Numbered from the stretch's first letter, positions 45,643-54,619 are shown. The stretch is 64,000 nucleotides of DNA from Arthrobacter sp. U41 (GCF_007679325.1 NZ_VEGI01000003.1:198242-262241), one strand, 5' to 3'. Numbers and translations: made by a program. The notes: a model not told the origin generated them from the letters alone.

Positions 45643-46041
45643 GTGTTCAGCCTGACCGTCCGCCGCAATTTCATGATCGCCCACAGCCTCCCGCGCCCGG
45701 CGTTCGGCCCCGCCCAGGGCATGCACGGCGCCACCTTCGTCACCGAAGTGACCTTCCGCCGCCGGACCCTCAACGAGGATTCGATTGTCCTGGACATCGG
45801 CGAGGCAGGTGACGTGCTGGATTCGATCCTCGAGGGCCTCAATTACAAGAACCTGGACGAGCACCCGGACTTCGCCGGCAGGCTCAGCACCACCGAAGTA
45901 CTGGCCCAGTACGTGGCCGACGCCGTGACGGCGAAAATCCGCTCCGGCGCCGACGGCCGGGAACTGGCCGGACTGGACGTCACCCTGCGCGAAACCCCCG
46001 ATGCCTGGGCCAGCTATTCACTCGACTTCGAAGCCAGCTAG
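45643..46041 (+). CDS. Divergent 6-pyruvoyl-tetrahydropterin synthase/QueD-like protein
   Basis: A 132-residue protein starting at GTG 45643, with GAGG upstream inside the end of the dehydrogenase gene. It keeps the PTPS frame: FMIAHSLPR with His14, MHGATF with His28, VLDIGE, and STTEVLAQYVADAV with Glu85, which would hold the pterin ring. The third zinc ligand of the usual HGH motif is Ala30, the catalytic Cys before HGH is missing, and the LDH motif reads LNYKNLDEH. It may bind a pterin-like ligand without the classical reaction. Confidence 0.82.
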   Translation: MFSLTVRRNFMIAHSLPRPAFGPAQGMHGATFVTEVTFRRRTLNEDSIVLDIGEAGDVLDSILEGLNYKNLDEHPDFAGRLSTTEVLAQYVADAVTAKIRSGADGRELAGLDVTLRETPDAWASYSLDFEAS

Positions 46042-46048
46042 GACTCCG

Positions 46049-47317
46049 GTGCCGGCCAGGCAGACGGCCCAGCCCGGCGGCCCCCGGCTCCGGCTCGTGG
46101 TGCCCGGGAACGTGCGCCACAATTCCGGCGGCAACGTCTACAACGCCGCCCTCGCCCGGGAGCTCGCGGCCCTGGGCGTTGAAGTGGAGACCTGCCAGGT
46201 CGACGGCGGCTGGCCCGTCGGCAGCGCGGCGGACCGGAAGCGGCTGGCCGCGCTGCTGTGCGACGACGGCGGAGCCGCCGGGCGTGCAGCTGGAGCCGCC
46301 AGGAATTCCGACGCCGGGCACGCCGTCACGCTTGTTGACGGGCTCCTCGCCTGCGGAGCGCCCGACGAGCTGGAAGCAGCCGCGGCCGCCGGCCGGCTCG
46401 CCTGGATCCTGCTGCACATGCCGCTTGACGACACCGGCCTGAACGAAACCGGGCTGGAACTCCGGGCGCTGCGGGCGGCGGCCGGGGTGATCTGCACCAG
46501 CACATCGGCCGCGGCCGGGATCCGGGCCAGGCACGGGCTGGATGATGTCCTGGTTGCCCTGCCCGGGACCGACGCCGCCGCGCTGGCCGCCGGATCTGAG
46601 CCGCCGCATCTCCTGGCCGTCGCCGCCCTGCTGCCGAACAAGGAACAGTCACTGCTCCTCGACGCGCTGTCACACCTCACGGACCTGCCGTGGACGGCGT
46701 CGCTGGCAGGCTCCGACACCGCGGACCCGGCCTATGCCGCGCAGCTCCGGGACACCGTCACCCGGCTGGGCCTGCGGGACCGCATCCGGATCCCGGGGGA
46801 GCTGAGGGGCGCGGAACTCGAGGCGGAATGGGCCGCGGCGGACCTCAGCCTGCTCATCTCGCGGGCGGAGACCTTCGGACTGGTGGTCACGGAGTCGATT
46901 GCGCGGGGTATCCCGGTGGTGGTCCGGGCCGGCACCGGTGCGGTGGAAGCCCTCGCGGCCGGCACGCCAGCGCCAACACCCGGTCCACCTCCCGCACCGA
47001 CTCCCGCAAGGGCGGACGCGCCACCCCCCGCGCCCGCGGACAGCGTACCCGCCCTGCCGGGCACCGCCGTCGCCCTCGGCGCAGACCCGGCTCCCCTCGC
47101 GGAGGTGCTGCGGCGCTGGCTGTCCGACCCCGGGGTCCGCACCCGCTGGCGGGCCGCGGCGGTGGGCGCCCGGGACCGGCTGCCCGGCTGGGACACCACG
47201 GCCCGGGCCGTGCGGGACGCCGTGACGCCGGACCGCCTGGCCGGTCAACGGTCAGCCGCCCCGGAGGAAAATCCGGCGCCGGAACATTCCCCTGCGCACC
47301 ACACGGGTGGACAATGA
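46049..47317 (+). CDS. Glycosyltransferase family 4 protein
   Basis: About 422 residues. RLRLVVPGNVRHNSGGNVYNAALARELAALGVEV is the GT-B N-terminal glycine-rich start; LLAVAALLPNKEQSLLLDALSHL begins the donor domain, and ETFGLVVTESIARGIPVVVRAGTGAVEAL carries the E-x7-E motif of GT4. A Pro/Ala-rich insertion (about residues 308-335) interrupts the end of the donor domain. It transfers a sugar from a nucleotide donor in the cytosol. GTG 46049 is chosen as start; an ATG at 46001 would overlap the PTPS-like gene by 41 bp. Confidence 0.85.
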   Translation: MPARQTAQPGGPRLRLVVPGNVRHNSGGNVYNAALARELAALGVEVETCQVDGGWPVGSAADRKRLAALLCDDGGAAGRAAGAARNSDAGHAVTLVDGLLACGAPDELEAAAAAGRLAWILLHMPLDDTGLNETGLELRALRAAAGVICTSTSAAAGIRARHGLDDVLVALPGTDAAALAAGSEPPHLLAVAALLPNKEQSLLLDALSHLTDLPWTASLAGSDTADPAYAAQLRDTVTRLGLRDRIRIPGELRGAELEAEWAAADLSLLISRAETFGLVVTESIARGIPVVVRAGTGAVEALAAGTPAPTPGPPPAPTPARADAPPPAPADSVPALPGTAVALGADPAPLAEVLRRWLSDPGVRTRWRAAAVGARDRLPGWDTTARAVRDAVTPDRLAGQRSAAPEENPAPEHSPAHHTGGQ

Positions 47318-47321
47318 CCTA

Positions 47322-48578
47322 ATGACGCCCCAGCCCCTGACCACGCAGCCCCTGACGGCGAACGCGCCGCCGGCCCGGACGCTCACCCGGGAGCGGCTCC
47401 GCGCCTGGGCCTGGCACAAACAGGGACTGGACGGCTCCCTGGCCGGCTGCACCCCGGAGCAGGTGTTCGCCCGGGTCGGCTGGGCGCGTTCCGTCGGAGG
47501 CGCCAACCCCTACCTCACGCTTTTCGCCCGGTCCGGCATCCGCCGCGAACGGGTGGACGCCGACGTCCTGGCGCGCCGGATCCTGGAACTCCCGGCGGCC
47601 CGCGGCTGCACCTACGTCCTGGGCCGCGAGGACTTCGCCTGGGCGTTGCAGCTCGGACAGGACGCCGCCGAGGCCGCCGTCAAAGTCGTGGGCAGGCTTG
47701 GTGTGGACCGCGGTGAAATCGCGCTGCTTGAGGAGCAGGTGCTGCACACCCTCGCCGAGGCCACCGTCCCGCTGGATCCCCGGCAGCTCAAGGACGAACT
47801 CGGCGAATCCGTGCGGAACCTCGGCGAGGAAGGCAAGAAAAAGGGTGCCACCACCACACTGCCCACGGCCCTCGGCATCCTGCAGTCACAAGGCAGGATC
47901 CGCAGGGTCCCGGCCAACGGGCGCCTCGACCAGCAGCGCTACGCCTACGAACTCTGGAACCTGCCACCGAGCCCGCTCGACGCCGACGACGCCCGGGCCG
48001 AGCTGATCCGCCGCTACCTGGCCTGGACCGGCGGGGCCACGTTCAAGCAGTCGCAGTGGTTCACGGCGTTCACGGTAGCCCAGAGCAAGGCGGCGCTGGC
48101 CGCGTGCGGCGCCGTCGAGGTTCCCACCGCCGCCGGGGAGACGCTGTGGATGCTGCCCGACGACGTCGAACAACTTGCCGCGTTCGAGGAACCGGCCGAT
48201 GAGCAGATCCAGCTCCTCGCCGGAACCGACTCCCTCGCGTTGCTGCGGCGCAACGCCGCCGACCTGCTGGCCGACGAGGACCAGCACATCAAAGCGCTGG
48301 GCTCGCTGGCGCTCCAGGCGGACCTGCCGGACCATCCCATCGTCGACCGGGGCCGGATCATCGGGCTGTGGCAGTACGATCCCGGGAAGGAACGGATCGT
48401 GCCCTGGCTGTTCCACGGGACCACTGACGCTGTGAGCAGGCGGATCGCCGACGTCGAGGACTGGATCCGTGAGGACCTCGGCGACTTCCGGGCCTTCAGC
48501 CTCGACTCACCGGCCACCCGGCAGAAGCGGATCGACGGCCTGGCGGCAGCCGCGGCAGGCGCCTCAGCCGGCAGTTAG
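47322..48578 (+). CDS. Winged-helix, AlkZ-like family protein (PF06224 type)
   Basis: A 418-residue protein of the winged-helix family that includes the DNA glycosylases AlkZ and YcaQ. It begins with LTRERLRAWAWHKQGLDGSLAGCTPEQVFARVGWARSVGGANPYLTLFARSG; ends with the block LWQYDPGKERIVPWLFHGTTDAVSRRIADVEDWIREDLGDFRAFSLDSP. AlkZ enzymes act on alkylated or crosslinked DNA, but the catalytic QxQ/QxD motif is not obvious here, so function is uncertain. ATG 47322 begins 4 bp after the glycosyltransferase stop. Confidence 0.75.
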   Translation: MTPQPLTTQPLTANAPPARTLTRERLRAWAWHKQGLDGSLAGCTPEQVFARVGWARSVGGANPYLTLFARSGIRRERVDADVLARRILELPAARGCTYVLGREDFAWALQLGQDAAEAAVKVVGRLGVDRGEIALLEEQVLHTLAEATVPLDPRQLKDELGESVRNLGEEGKKKGATTTLPTALGILQSQGRIRRVPANGRLDQQRYAYELWNLPPSPLDADDARAELIRRYLAWTGGATFKQSQWFTAFTVAQSKAALAACGAVEVPTAAGETLWMLPDDVEQLAAFEEPADEQIQLLAGTDSLALLRRNAADLLADEDQHIKALGSLALQADLPDHPIVDRGRIIGLWQYDPGKERIVPWLFHGTTDAVSRRIADVEDWIREDLGDFRAFSLDSPATRQKRIDGLAAAAAGASAGS

Positions 48579-48633
48579 CGCGGCGGGGACACCGCCGGCA
48601 AACCGCGATGGCAAGGGTTCAGGGTTCAAGCGT

Positions 48634-49137
48634 TCAGGTGCCGCGATGCCCGGCAAAGAATTCCCGCAGGAGCGCAGCGCACTCCTGCTCCCGGATGCCG
48701 CCATACACTTCCACCCAGTGGTTGAGCCGGCGCTCGCGGAGGACATCGAACACGGAGCCGGCGGCCCCGGCCTTCTCGTCCCACGCACCAAACACCACCC
48801 GCGGAATCCGGGCCAGCACCACGGCCCCGGCGCACATGGCGCAGGGTTCCAGCGTCACCACCAGGGTGCAGTCCGCCAGGCGCCAACCGTCACCAGGATT
48901 GCCGCCTTGGTTTTCGAGTTCCCGCAGCCGCGCCGCAGCTGCGCGGATGGCCACCATCTCAGCGTGCGCCGTCGGATCCCCAAGCGCCTCCCGCTCGTTG
49001 CGTCCGGCGCCGAGCACGGCGCCGTCGGGACCGATGACGACGGCGCCGATCGGCACGTCCGCCGTGGCCAGCGCGGCACGCGCCTCGGCGAGGGCAAGGC
49101 CCATCCATTCGGCATGCCGCGGCTCGGGGGAAGTCAT
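48634..49137 (-). CDS. tadA: tRNA adenosine(34) deaminase TadA
   Basis: A 167-residue deaminase. The zinc and proton-shuttle motif HAE is at residues 58-60 and PCAMC at 98-102, with VPIGAVVIGPDGAVLGAGRNERE before and GGIREQECAALLREFF at the end. It converts the wobble adenosine of tRNA-Arg(ACG) to inosine. Monocistronic; divergent from the PAP2 phosphatase. Confidence 0.95.
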   Translation of the reverse strand: MTSPEPRHAEWMGLALAEARAALATADVPIGAVVIGPDGAVLGAGRNEREALGDPTAHAEMVAIRAAAARLRELENQGGNPGDGWRLADCTLVVTLEPCAMCAGAVVLARIPRVVFGAWDEKAGAAGSVFDVLRERRLNHWVEVYGGIREQECAALLREFFAGHRGT

Positions 49138-49199
49138 GGCTCAATGATAGTTTCGAACACTAAGCAAGCTGTGCAGCATGGAGCAGGCAGGAGACAGAA

Positions 49200-50060
49200 G
49201 TGAGTACGTTCACTGAGCGCTGGGGCAAATGGGTGGTCCCCTACGCGGCCTTGTGGATCACCATGCTTGTGGGCGGCGCGATCGTCGTTGTGCTGGCGCT
49301 CCTGGGCGCCGAGGTGTACGAAAGCGTCGTCGACGAGGCGGGACTGGCGAACCTGGACAAACCGGCCCTGGCCCTTGCCGAGGACCTGCGCACGCCTGAG
49401 CTGAATGCCGCGGTCACGGGCTTCACGAATGTCGGCGGAAGCATCGGGATGCCGATCCTCGCGAGCATCCTCACCGCGTGGCTCACCTGGGTGAACCGCA
49501 CGTGGCGGCCGATCATCCTGGTCTGCGGCGCGGCCGCCGTGTCCATCAGTGCCACGACGTTCAGCAAGGACCTTGTGGGCCGTTCGCGCCCGGATTTCAT
49601 CAACGCCGTCCCGCCGTATGAGACCTCCCCGTCCTTCCCCAGCGGCCACGCCCTCAATTCCACGGTGGTCATCGGCGTCCTGGTCTATTTGACCTGCCTG
49701 CAGCTGAAAAAGACCTCGGCGCGCATTGCCGTGATCGCCGCGGGACTGGTCTTTGTCCTGGCGATGGGACTGAGCCGGGTCTTCCTGGGCCATCACTGGA
49801 TGACCGATGTGATCGCCGCCTGGCTCCTGGGCCTGGCCTGGCTGGGCATCGTGATCCTGGCCCACCGGCTGTTCCACGTGATCCGGCACCGGGAGCATGC
49901 CGGCCCCGCACCAACGTTTGACCACCCCGCGCACCTCCGTGAGGGCCGTGCCAGTTCCCCCGGCGGGGGAGAGGAGAGCACCGACGGCAGCAGCACTCCG
50001 GAGAGCAAGGACGACGTCGGCGCCCGCGGCTCAACGGGGAGGCCCCCGGCCGCCGGGTGA
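49200..50060 (+). CDS. PAP2 family membrane phosphatase
   Basis: A 286-residue integral membrane protein with six hydrophobic segments and the three PAP2 signatures: KDLVGRSRP, FPSGHALNSTVV and SRVFLGHHWMTDV, with the catalytic His in the last. These enzymes dephosphorylate lipid phosphates such as undecaprenyl diphosphate or phosphatidic acid outside the membrane. The C-terminal 50 residues are a soluble Ser/Gly/Glu tail. GTG start at 49200 after GCAGGAGACAGAA. Twelve bases before upp. Confidence 0.92.
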   Translation: MSTFTERWGKWVVPYAALWITMLVGGAIVVVLALLGAEVYESVVDEAGLANLDKPALALAEDLRTPELNAAVTGFTNVGGSIGMPILASILTAWLTWVNRTWRPIILVCGAAAVSISATTFSKDLVGRSRPDFINAVPPYETSPSFPSGHALNSTVVIGVLVYLTCLQLKKTSARIAVIAAGLVFVLAMGLSRVFLGHHWMTDVIAAWLLGLAWLGIVILAHRLFHVIRHREHAGPAPTFDHPAHLREGRASSPGGGEESTDGSSTPESKDDVGARGSTGRPPAAG

Positions 50061-50072
50061 TAGTTTTGACCC

Positions 50073-50708
50073 ATGCGCACTTTCGTTGTGGACCACCCGC
50101 TGGTCGCCCATAAGCTCACCGTTCTGCGGGACAAGAACACTCCGTCCCCGGTCTTCCGCCAGCTCACCGAGGAACTCGTCACGCTCCTGGCGTACGAGGC
50201 CACCCGCGACGTCCGCACCGAACCGGTCACTATTGAGACGCCGGTCAGCACCACCATCGGCACCGCTTTTACCAAGCCCACCCCGCTGGTGGTCCCCATC
50301 CTGCGGGCCGGGCTCGGCATGCTCGAGGGCATGACCAAGCTGGTCCCCACCGCCGAGGTCGGCTTCCTGGGCATGGCCCGCGATGAAGAGACCCTGGACA
50401 TCATCACGTATGCCGAGCGCCTGCCCGAGGACCTCACCGACCGGCAGATCTTCGTCCTGGACCCCATGCTGGCCACCGGTGGCACGCTGCGCGAGGCCAT
50501 CAAGTTCCTCTTCAAGCGCGGCGCCTCGGACGTGACCTGCATCTGCCTGCTGGCCGCTCCGGAAGGCCTGGCGAAACTGGAGGAAGAGCTCTCCGACGCC
50601 AACGTGACAATCGTGCTCGCCTCGATCGACGAGAAACTCAACGAGAAGTCCTACATCGTCCCCGGCCTGGGCGACGCCGGCGACCGCCTCTACGGAGTGG
50701 CCGGGTAA
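50073..50708 (+). CDS. upp: Uracil phosphoribosyltransferase
   Basis: A 211-residue type I PRTase that makes UMP from uracil and [50 protein letters not shown] is the family start; [14 protein letters not shown] and the PRPP loop [17 protein letters not shown] follow; the end [16 protein letters not shown] binds uracil. Co-directional with the PAP2 gene. Confidence 0.97.
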   Translation: MRTFVVDHPLVAHKLTVLRDKNTPSPVFRQLTEELVTLLAYEATRDVRTEPVTIETPVSTTIGTAFTKPTPLVVPILRAGLGMLEGMTKLVPTAEVGFLGMARDEETLDIITYAERLPEDLTDRQIFVLDPMLATGGTLREAIKFLFKRGASDVTCICLLAAPEGLAKLEEELSDANVTIVLASIDEKLNEKSYIVPGLGDAGDRLYGVAG

Positions 50709-50720
50709 CCACCCTCCGGG

Positions 50721-50749
50721 CGTGGAACCAGTCCGCGGCGGGTTCCACG
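50721..50749. terminator. Hairpin downstream of upp
   Basis: CGTGGAACC and GGTTCCACG form a 9-bp perfect stem around 11 bases, 12 bases past the upp stop. No T-tract. Confidence 0.55.
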
Positions 50750-50800
50750 GGCTTGGGATTGCCCTACCGGAAACCCCCGTCCGGGACTAGCCTGTGCCCC

Positions 50801-51178
50801 ATGGACTGGAAACTCGAACTTGTGTTTGTCCCGGTATCCGATGTGGACCGCGCCAAGGATTTCTATGTCAACAAGGTGGGCTTTAACGCCGACTTTGACG
50901 AACGTCCCATGGACGGCATCCGTTTCGTCCAGCTGACCCCGCCTGGCTCAGGGTGTTCGATCGCCATTGGGGAGGGCCTCACCGACGCCCCGCCGGGCAC
51001 CGCCCCCAGCCTGCAGCTTGTGGTCAGCGACATCCAGGCCGCCCACCGGCAGCTCAAGGGCAACGGCGTGGACGTCAGCGACGTCGACGTCCAGGACTGG
51101 GGGCACTTTGTCTACTTCGCCGATCCCGACGGCAACAAGTGGGCTGTGCAGTACATTCCCAACCGCCCCAGCGGCTAG
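50801..51178 (+). CDS. VOC (glyoxalase-like) superfamily protein
   Basis: A 125-residue protein with the beta-alpha-beta-beta-beta modules of the VOC fold: MDWKLELVFVPVSDVDRAKDFYVNKVGFNADFDERPMDGIRFVQLTPPG and, at the end, GHFVYFADPDGNKWAVQYIP, where the Asp/His and Glu-like positions would hold a metal. Distantly like glyoxalase I or fosfomycin-resistance proteins, function unassigned. The ATG at 50801 is chosen over an upstream in-frame ATG at 50753. Confidence 0.85.
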   Translation: MDWKLELVFVPVSDVDRAKDFYVNKVGFNADFDERPMDGIRFVQLTPPGSGCSIAIGEGLTDAPPGTAPSLQLVVSDIQAAHRQLKGNGVDVSDVDVQDWGHFVYFADPDGNKWAVQYIPNRPSG

Positions 51179-51196
51179 GCCGCGCCTGCCCGGTGT

Positions 51197-51982
51197 TTAG
51201 TACCAGTTGTTGGCGTAGTGGAAGTTCAGGGCCTCACACGGGGAGCCGTAGCGGTCCTTGACGTACTCCAGGCCCCAGTTGATCTGGGTCCGGTAGTTGG
51301 TCCGGTAATCGGCGCCCGCGCTGGCCATCTTCTCGGCCGGCAGGGACTGGACCACTCCGTAGGCCCCGCTGGTGGGGTTGGTGGCAGTTGTCTCCCAGTC
51401 CGATTCCTTGGTCCAGAGCGTCTTGAGGCACTGCATCTGGCTGGGGGCCCAGCCATAGGAACCGAGCTTGCTCGCCGCGTAGGCCTGCGCGCCGGCCGGA
51501 TCATTGACGGCCACAGGAGCGGGCTTCTTCGCGGGCTTTTTTGCAGGCTTCGCCGCGGGCTTTGGCGCGGCCTTTGGTGCGGGCGCCGCGGCCTTTGCCG
51601 GCTTCGCCGCTGGGGCCTTGGCGGGCTTGGCCGCGGGCTTTGGCGCGACCTTCGGAGCGGTTGTGGGGACCTGGTTATCGGCCCGGACGCGTTCGAAGTC
51701 GAGGGGTGTCAGGGGATTTGCCGCGGTGGGTGCCGCCGTGGTACTGCCCGCGGCGGCATTGCGGGCGGATGTCTCCGAAGCCTGGCCGGCCGCACCGACC
51801 CCCACCAGCACCGCGCAGGCGGCGGCCACCACGGCCGTCCGGCGGCCGGTGGCACCGAAGTTCCTGGCAAACCGGGACAGGGCCGAAGCGGGCTTGGCTG
51901 GTTCGGCGCGGTGGCGCGACGTCTCGGGGCGGGTGTTCATTGCATCGCCGTCACGGCGCGTTTGTGCCTTGAAATCAGTCAT
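51197..51982 (-). CDS. Secreted lytic transglycosylase-like protein under riboswitch control
   Basis: A 261-residue exported protein. Cytoplasmic N-terminus, membrane/signal segment RTAVVAAACAVLVGVGAAGQASE (about 48-70), then a Lys/Pro/Ala repeat region (about 110-155) suited to cross the wall, and a C-terminal lysozyme-like/APF-type domain: AAKLGSYGWAPSQMQCLKTLWTKESDW, where the Glu in ESDW is the likely catalytic acid, and INWGLEYVKDRYGSPCEALNFHYANNWY. It should cut peptidoglycan. A ydaO-type riboswitch immediately upstream implies control by c-di-AMP. Confidence 0.88.
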   Translation of the reverse strand: MTDFKAQTRRDGDAMNTRPETSRHRAEPAKPASALSRFARNFGATGRRTAVVAAACAVLVGVGAAGQASETSARNAAAGSTTAAPTAANPLTPLDFERVRADNQVPTTAPKVAPKPAAKPAKAPAAKPAKAAAPAPKAAPKPAAKPAKKPAKKPAPVAVNDPAGAQAYAASKLGSYGWAPSQMQCLKTLWTKESDWETTATNPTSGAYGVVQSLPAEKMASAGADYRTNYRTQINWGLEYVKDRYGSPCEALNFHYANNWY

Positions 51983-51989
51983 GAATGCC

Positions 51990-52165
51990 TCTCAACGCCT
52001 GCGGAGTTAGCTGTCGGGTTCGGATGAGGACATCCGGCCGCACGGAATCTCACGTGTCGGCTTCACCCCAAGGGTGCATGATGCAGAAAAATGCCCGGGA
52101 ACTCTGGGTCCCCCGCCTCTGCCTCGTCCAGCGGTATCCGGGAGGCGGCAGAGTTTGGCGTGCAT
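51990..52165 (-). promoter_or_regulatory. ydaO-type c-di-AMP riboswitch
   Basis: Read leftward, the leader has the conserved blocks GGGGGACCCAGAG, TTGGGGTGAAGCCG and, near the end, ACCCGACAGCTAACTCCGC followed by AGGCG, the hallmark of ydaO/yuaA elements. ACGCC (52157-52161) can pair with GGCGT (51995-51999) as P1. The P1 3' strand runs into GAGAGG, the ribosome binding site of the lytic enzyme, so ligand binding could control translation as well as termination. Confidence 0.88.
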
Positions 52166-52285
52166 CCGGATATGCGGCTCCAGTGATGGCCGCACCCTAA
52201 AAACCGTACAGGACCTGCACGGAGAAGTCACATTTGGGTAACGGAAATCACGACGGCGGTGAGGCGGCTTGCGCTGCCCGCCCAG

Positions 52286-53875
52286 TCAGGACTGTGGTTT
52301 GGCCCCAGGCAGCCGCACCGTAAATTCCGTCCGGCCCGGGACGGATGTCACCCCTACAGTCCCGCCGTGGGCGTTGATAATCGACTGCACAATCGACAGT
52401 CCCAGCCCGCTGGTTCCCTCGGCGGACGCGGCGGACGCGGTGGTTGCGGTCGCGGCCGCAACGGAGGGCATGGCCGGGAGCCGCGGCGGGCGGAGCGGCA
52501 GGTGAGGCACGGGCTGCCGGGTGCGCGCCGGCGTCGTGGCGGCCGCCGGATTCTTGCGGGCGGCGTCCGCCCGGGTAAAACGCCCAAAGACGCGGCCCAC
52601 GAACTCGGGGGCGATCCCGGGGCCGTTGTCCGTCACGGTCACCACGGCGCTTCCGTCCGGGGCACGTTGCACGCCGGTGACCACCGTTGTGCCGGGGCCC
52701 GTGTGCTTGCGCGCGTTGGAGAGGAGATTGGCCAGCACCTGGTGGAGCTGGGTCGCGTCGCCGCGGACCACCACGGGCTCTTCGGGAAGCTCCAACTGCC
52801 AGGCGCGGTCCGGGGCCATCACTTTTTCGTCGCTGACCGTCTCGACGGCCAGCTGGGTGAGGTCCACGTCGCTGAGTTTGAGCGGCTGGCCCTCATCCAG
52901 CCGGGCGAGGAGGAGCAGGTCCTCCACCAGTGTGGTCATCCGCTCGGACTGGCTCTGCACGCGGGCCAGGGACTTTTCGCCGTCGGGCGTGAAGTGTTCG
53001 GTCATCCGCATCAGCTCGGTGTAGCCGCGGATAGCGGTCAGGGGTGTGCGGAGCTCGTGGGAGGCATCCGCCACGAACTGGCGGACCTTCATCTCGCTCT
53101 CCTGCCGCGCTTCCAGCGCGTTCGAGACGTTGTCCAGCATCAGGTTCAGGGCATGGCCCACGCTACCCACCTCGGTTCCCGGATGGGCGGCCGAGGCCGG
53201 GACCCGGACGGCAAGTCCCACTTCTCCGGCGTCGAGCGGGAGGCGCGAGACCTGCGTGGCCACCTCGGAGAGCTGATCGAGCGGCTTCATGGTCCGGCGG
53301 ATCAGCGCCGTCCCGGCCAGGCCGATCACCACAAGGCCGCCGGCGGACACGAACACCGTGGTCCAGACCAGGGAGGCCAGGGTGCTCTGCTTCTCGGCGA
53401 GTGGCAGTCCGGTCACGATCACGTCGCCGTCGGGGGCCTCCGTGGCAACCAGCCGGTACGCGCCGGCGGACAGCATCAGGTCCTCCGGCGCGCTTCGCGG
53501 GGTGAGCTCAAGGAGGGCGTCGTCGTCGTCATGGGTGAGGGACTCGCGGGTGCCGTCCTCCGCGAGGAACCCGGCGCTGCGGACCGAGTCGTCGTCGATC
53601 CTCGCGTTCAGGGTGCCGATGCGGGCTTCAAGGGGGTCCGCCCGGCCGCCGGAGCGGCCGAAATCGCGGGCGCGGGCGGCGGCCTGCGCCAGCTGGTTGT
53701 CGAGCTGCCGGGTCAGGAAGAAGTCCATCGAGGCGTAGCTGGCGATGCCGATCGCTCCGCAGATCGCCACGAGCAGGGCCATGGCGACGAGGACGAGTCG
53801 GGTGCGCAGGTGCCATGTGGACGGATCGCGCCAGTTGAGACCGGTGGGGCGGATCTCGCCGGAGCGTTCAGGCAC
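52286..53875 (-). CDS. Sensor histidine kinase with an unusual ATP-lid insertion
   Basis: A 529-residue membrane kinase. Two membrane helices (about 24-46 and 165-185) flank an extracellular sensor, followed by HAMP, the dimerisation domain FVADASHELRTPLTAIRGYTELMR with the phospho-acceptor His near residue 272, and the catalytic domain with NLLSNARKHT (N box), VTDNGPGIAPEF (G1), GRFTRAD (F box) and GTSGLGLSIVQSI (G2). Between F and G2 boxes lies a 49-residue Ala/Pro/Thr-rich insertion, where normal kinases have about 5-10 residues. It is 3 bp downstream of its response regulator gene. Confidence 0.93.
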   Translation of the reverse strand: MPERSGEIRPTGLNWRDPSTWHLRTRLVLVAMALLVAICGAIGIASYASMDFFLTRQLDNQLAQAAARARDFGRSGGRADPLEARIGTLNARIDDDSVRSAGFLAEDGTRESLTHDDDDALLELTPRSAPEDLMLSAGAYRLVATEAPDGDVIVTGLPLAEKQSTLASLVWTTVFVSAGGLVVIGLAGTALIRRTMKPLDQLSEVATQVSRLPLDAGEVGLAVRVPASAAHPGTEVGSVGHALNLMLDNVSNALEARQESEMKVRQFVADASHELRTPLTAIRGYTELMRMTEHFTPDGEKSLARVQSQSERMTTLVEDLLLLARLDEGQPLKLSDVDLTQLAVETVSDEKVMAPDRAWQLELPEEPVVVRGDATQLHQVLANLLSNARKHTGPGTTVVTGVQRAPDGSAVVTVTDNGPGIAPEFVGRVFGRFTRADAARKNPAAATTPARTRQPVPHLPLRPPRLPAMPSVAAATATTASAASAEGTSGLGLSIVQSIINAHGGTVGVTSVPGRTEFTVRLPGAKPQS

Positions 53876-53878
53876 GGA

Positions 53879-54619
53879 TCAGTCCGCCGGTTTCAGGACA
53901 TAGCCTGCGCCGCGCACGGTGTGGATCATGGGCGGGTGGCTGGCGTCGACCTTTTTGCGGAGGTAGGAGATGTAGAGCTCCACGATGTTGGCCTGGCCGC
54001 CGAAATCGTAGTCCCAGACCCGGTCCAGGATCTGGGCTTTGCTCACGACGCGTTTCGGGTTCTCCATGAGGTAGCGCAGCAGCTCGAACTGGGTGGCCGT
54101 GAGGTGCAGTTCGTCGCCGGCACGCCGCACTTCCCTGGTGTCGATGTTCAGGACGAGGTCCCCGACCACCAGTTCGGCAGTGTCCATCGCGGCCACTCCG
54201 GAACGCTGGACCAGCCGGTGCAGCCGTAGCAGCACTTCCTCCATGCTGAACGGTTTGGTCACGTAGTCGTCCCCGCCCGCGGCCAGCCCGGTGATGCGGT
54301 CCTGGACGTCGTCCTTGGCCGTCAGGAACAGGGCCGGCACCTCGGGCGCGAAGGCGCGGATTCTGCCAAGAAGCTCAACGCCGTCGAACCCCGGAATCAT
54401 GACGTCGAGCACCAGCACGTCGGGGCGGAATTCCTTGGCAAGCTTCACTGCTTCGGGCCCGTCCGCGGCGACGGCCACCGACCAGCCCGCCATGCGCAGG
54501 CCCATGCTCATCAGCTCGGAGAGGCTGGGCTCATCGTCCACCACCAGGGCGCGGATGGGGGAGCCATCCGGATGCGAGAGCTGGGGGAGATTGTTGGTCA
54601 TGGAGTGCGGGGTGGCCAT
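53879..54619 (-). CDS. OmpR/PhoB family response regulator
   Basis: A 246-residue regulator. The receiver domain has VVDDEPSLSELM, the phosphorylated Asp in VLVLDVMIPGFDG (near residue 74), and LTAKDDV with the conserved Lys. The C-terminal winged helix ends ILDRVWDYDFGGQANIVELYISYLRKKVDASHPPMIHTVRGAGYVLKPAD, close to MprA/TcrR-type actinobacterial regulators. First gene of the two-component operon, cognate to the adjacent kinase. Confidence 0.95.
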   Translation of the reverse strand: MATPHSMTNNLPQLSHPDGSPIRALVVDDEPSLSELMSMGLRMAGWSVAVAADGPEAVKLAKEFRPDVLVLDVMIPGFDGVELLGRIRAFAPEVPALFLTAKDDVQDRITGLAAGGDDYVTKPFSMEEVLLRLHRLVQRSGVAAMDTAELVVGDLVLNIDTREVRRAGDELHLTATQFELLRYLMENPKRVVSKAQILDRVWDYDFGGQANIVELYISYLRKKVDASHPPMIHTVRGAGYVLKPAD

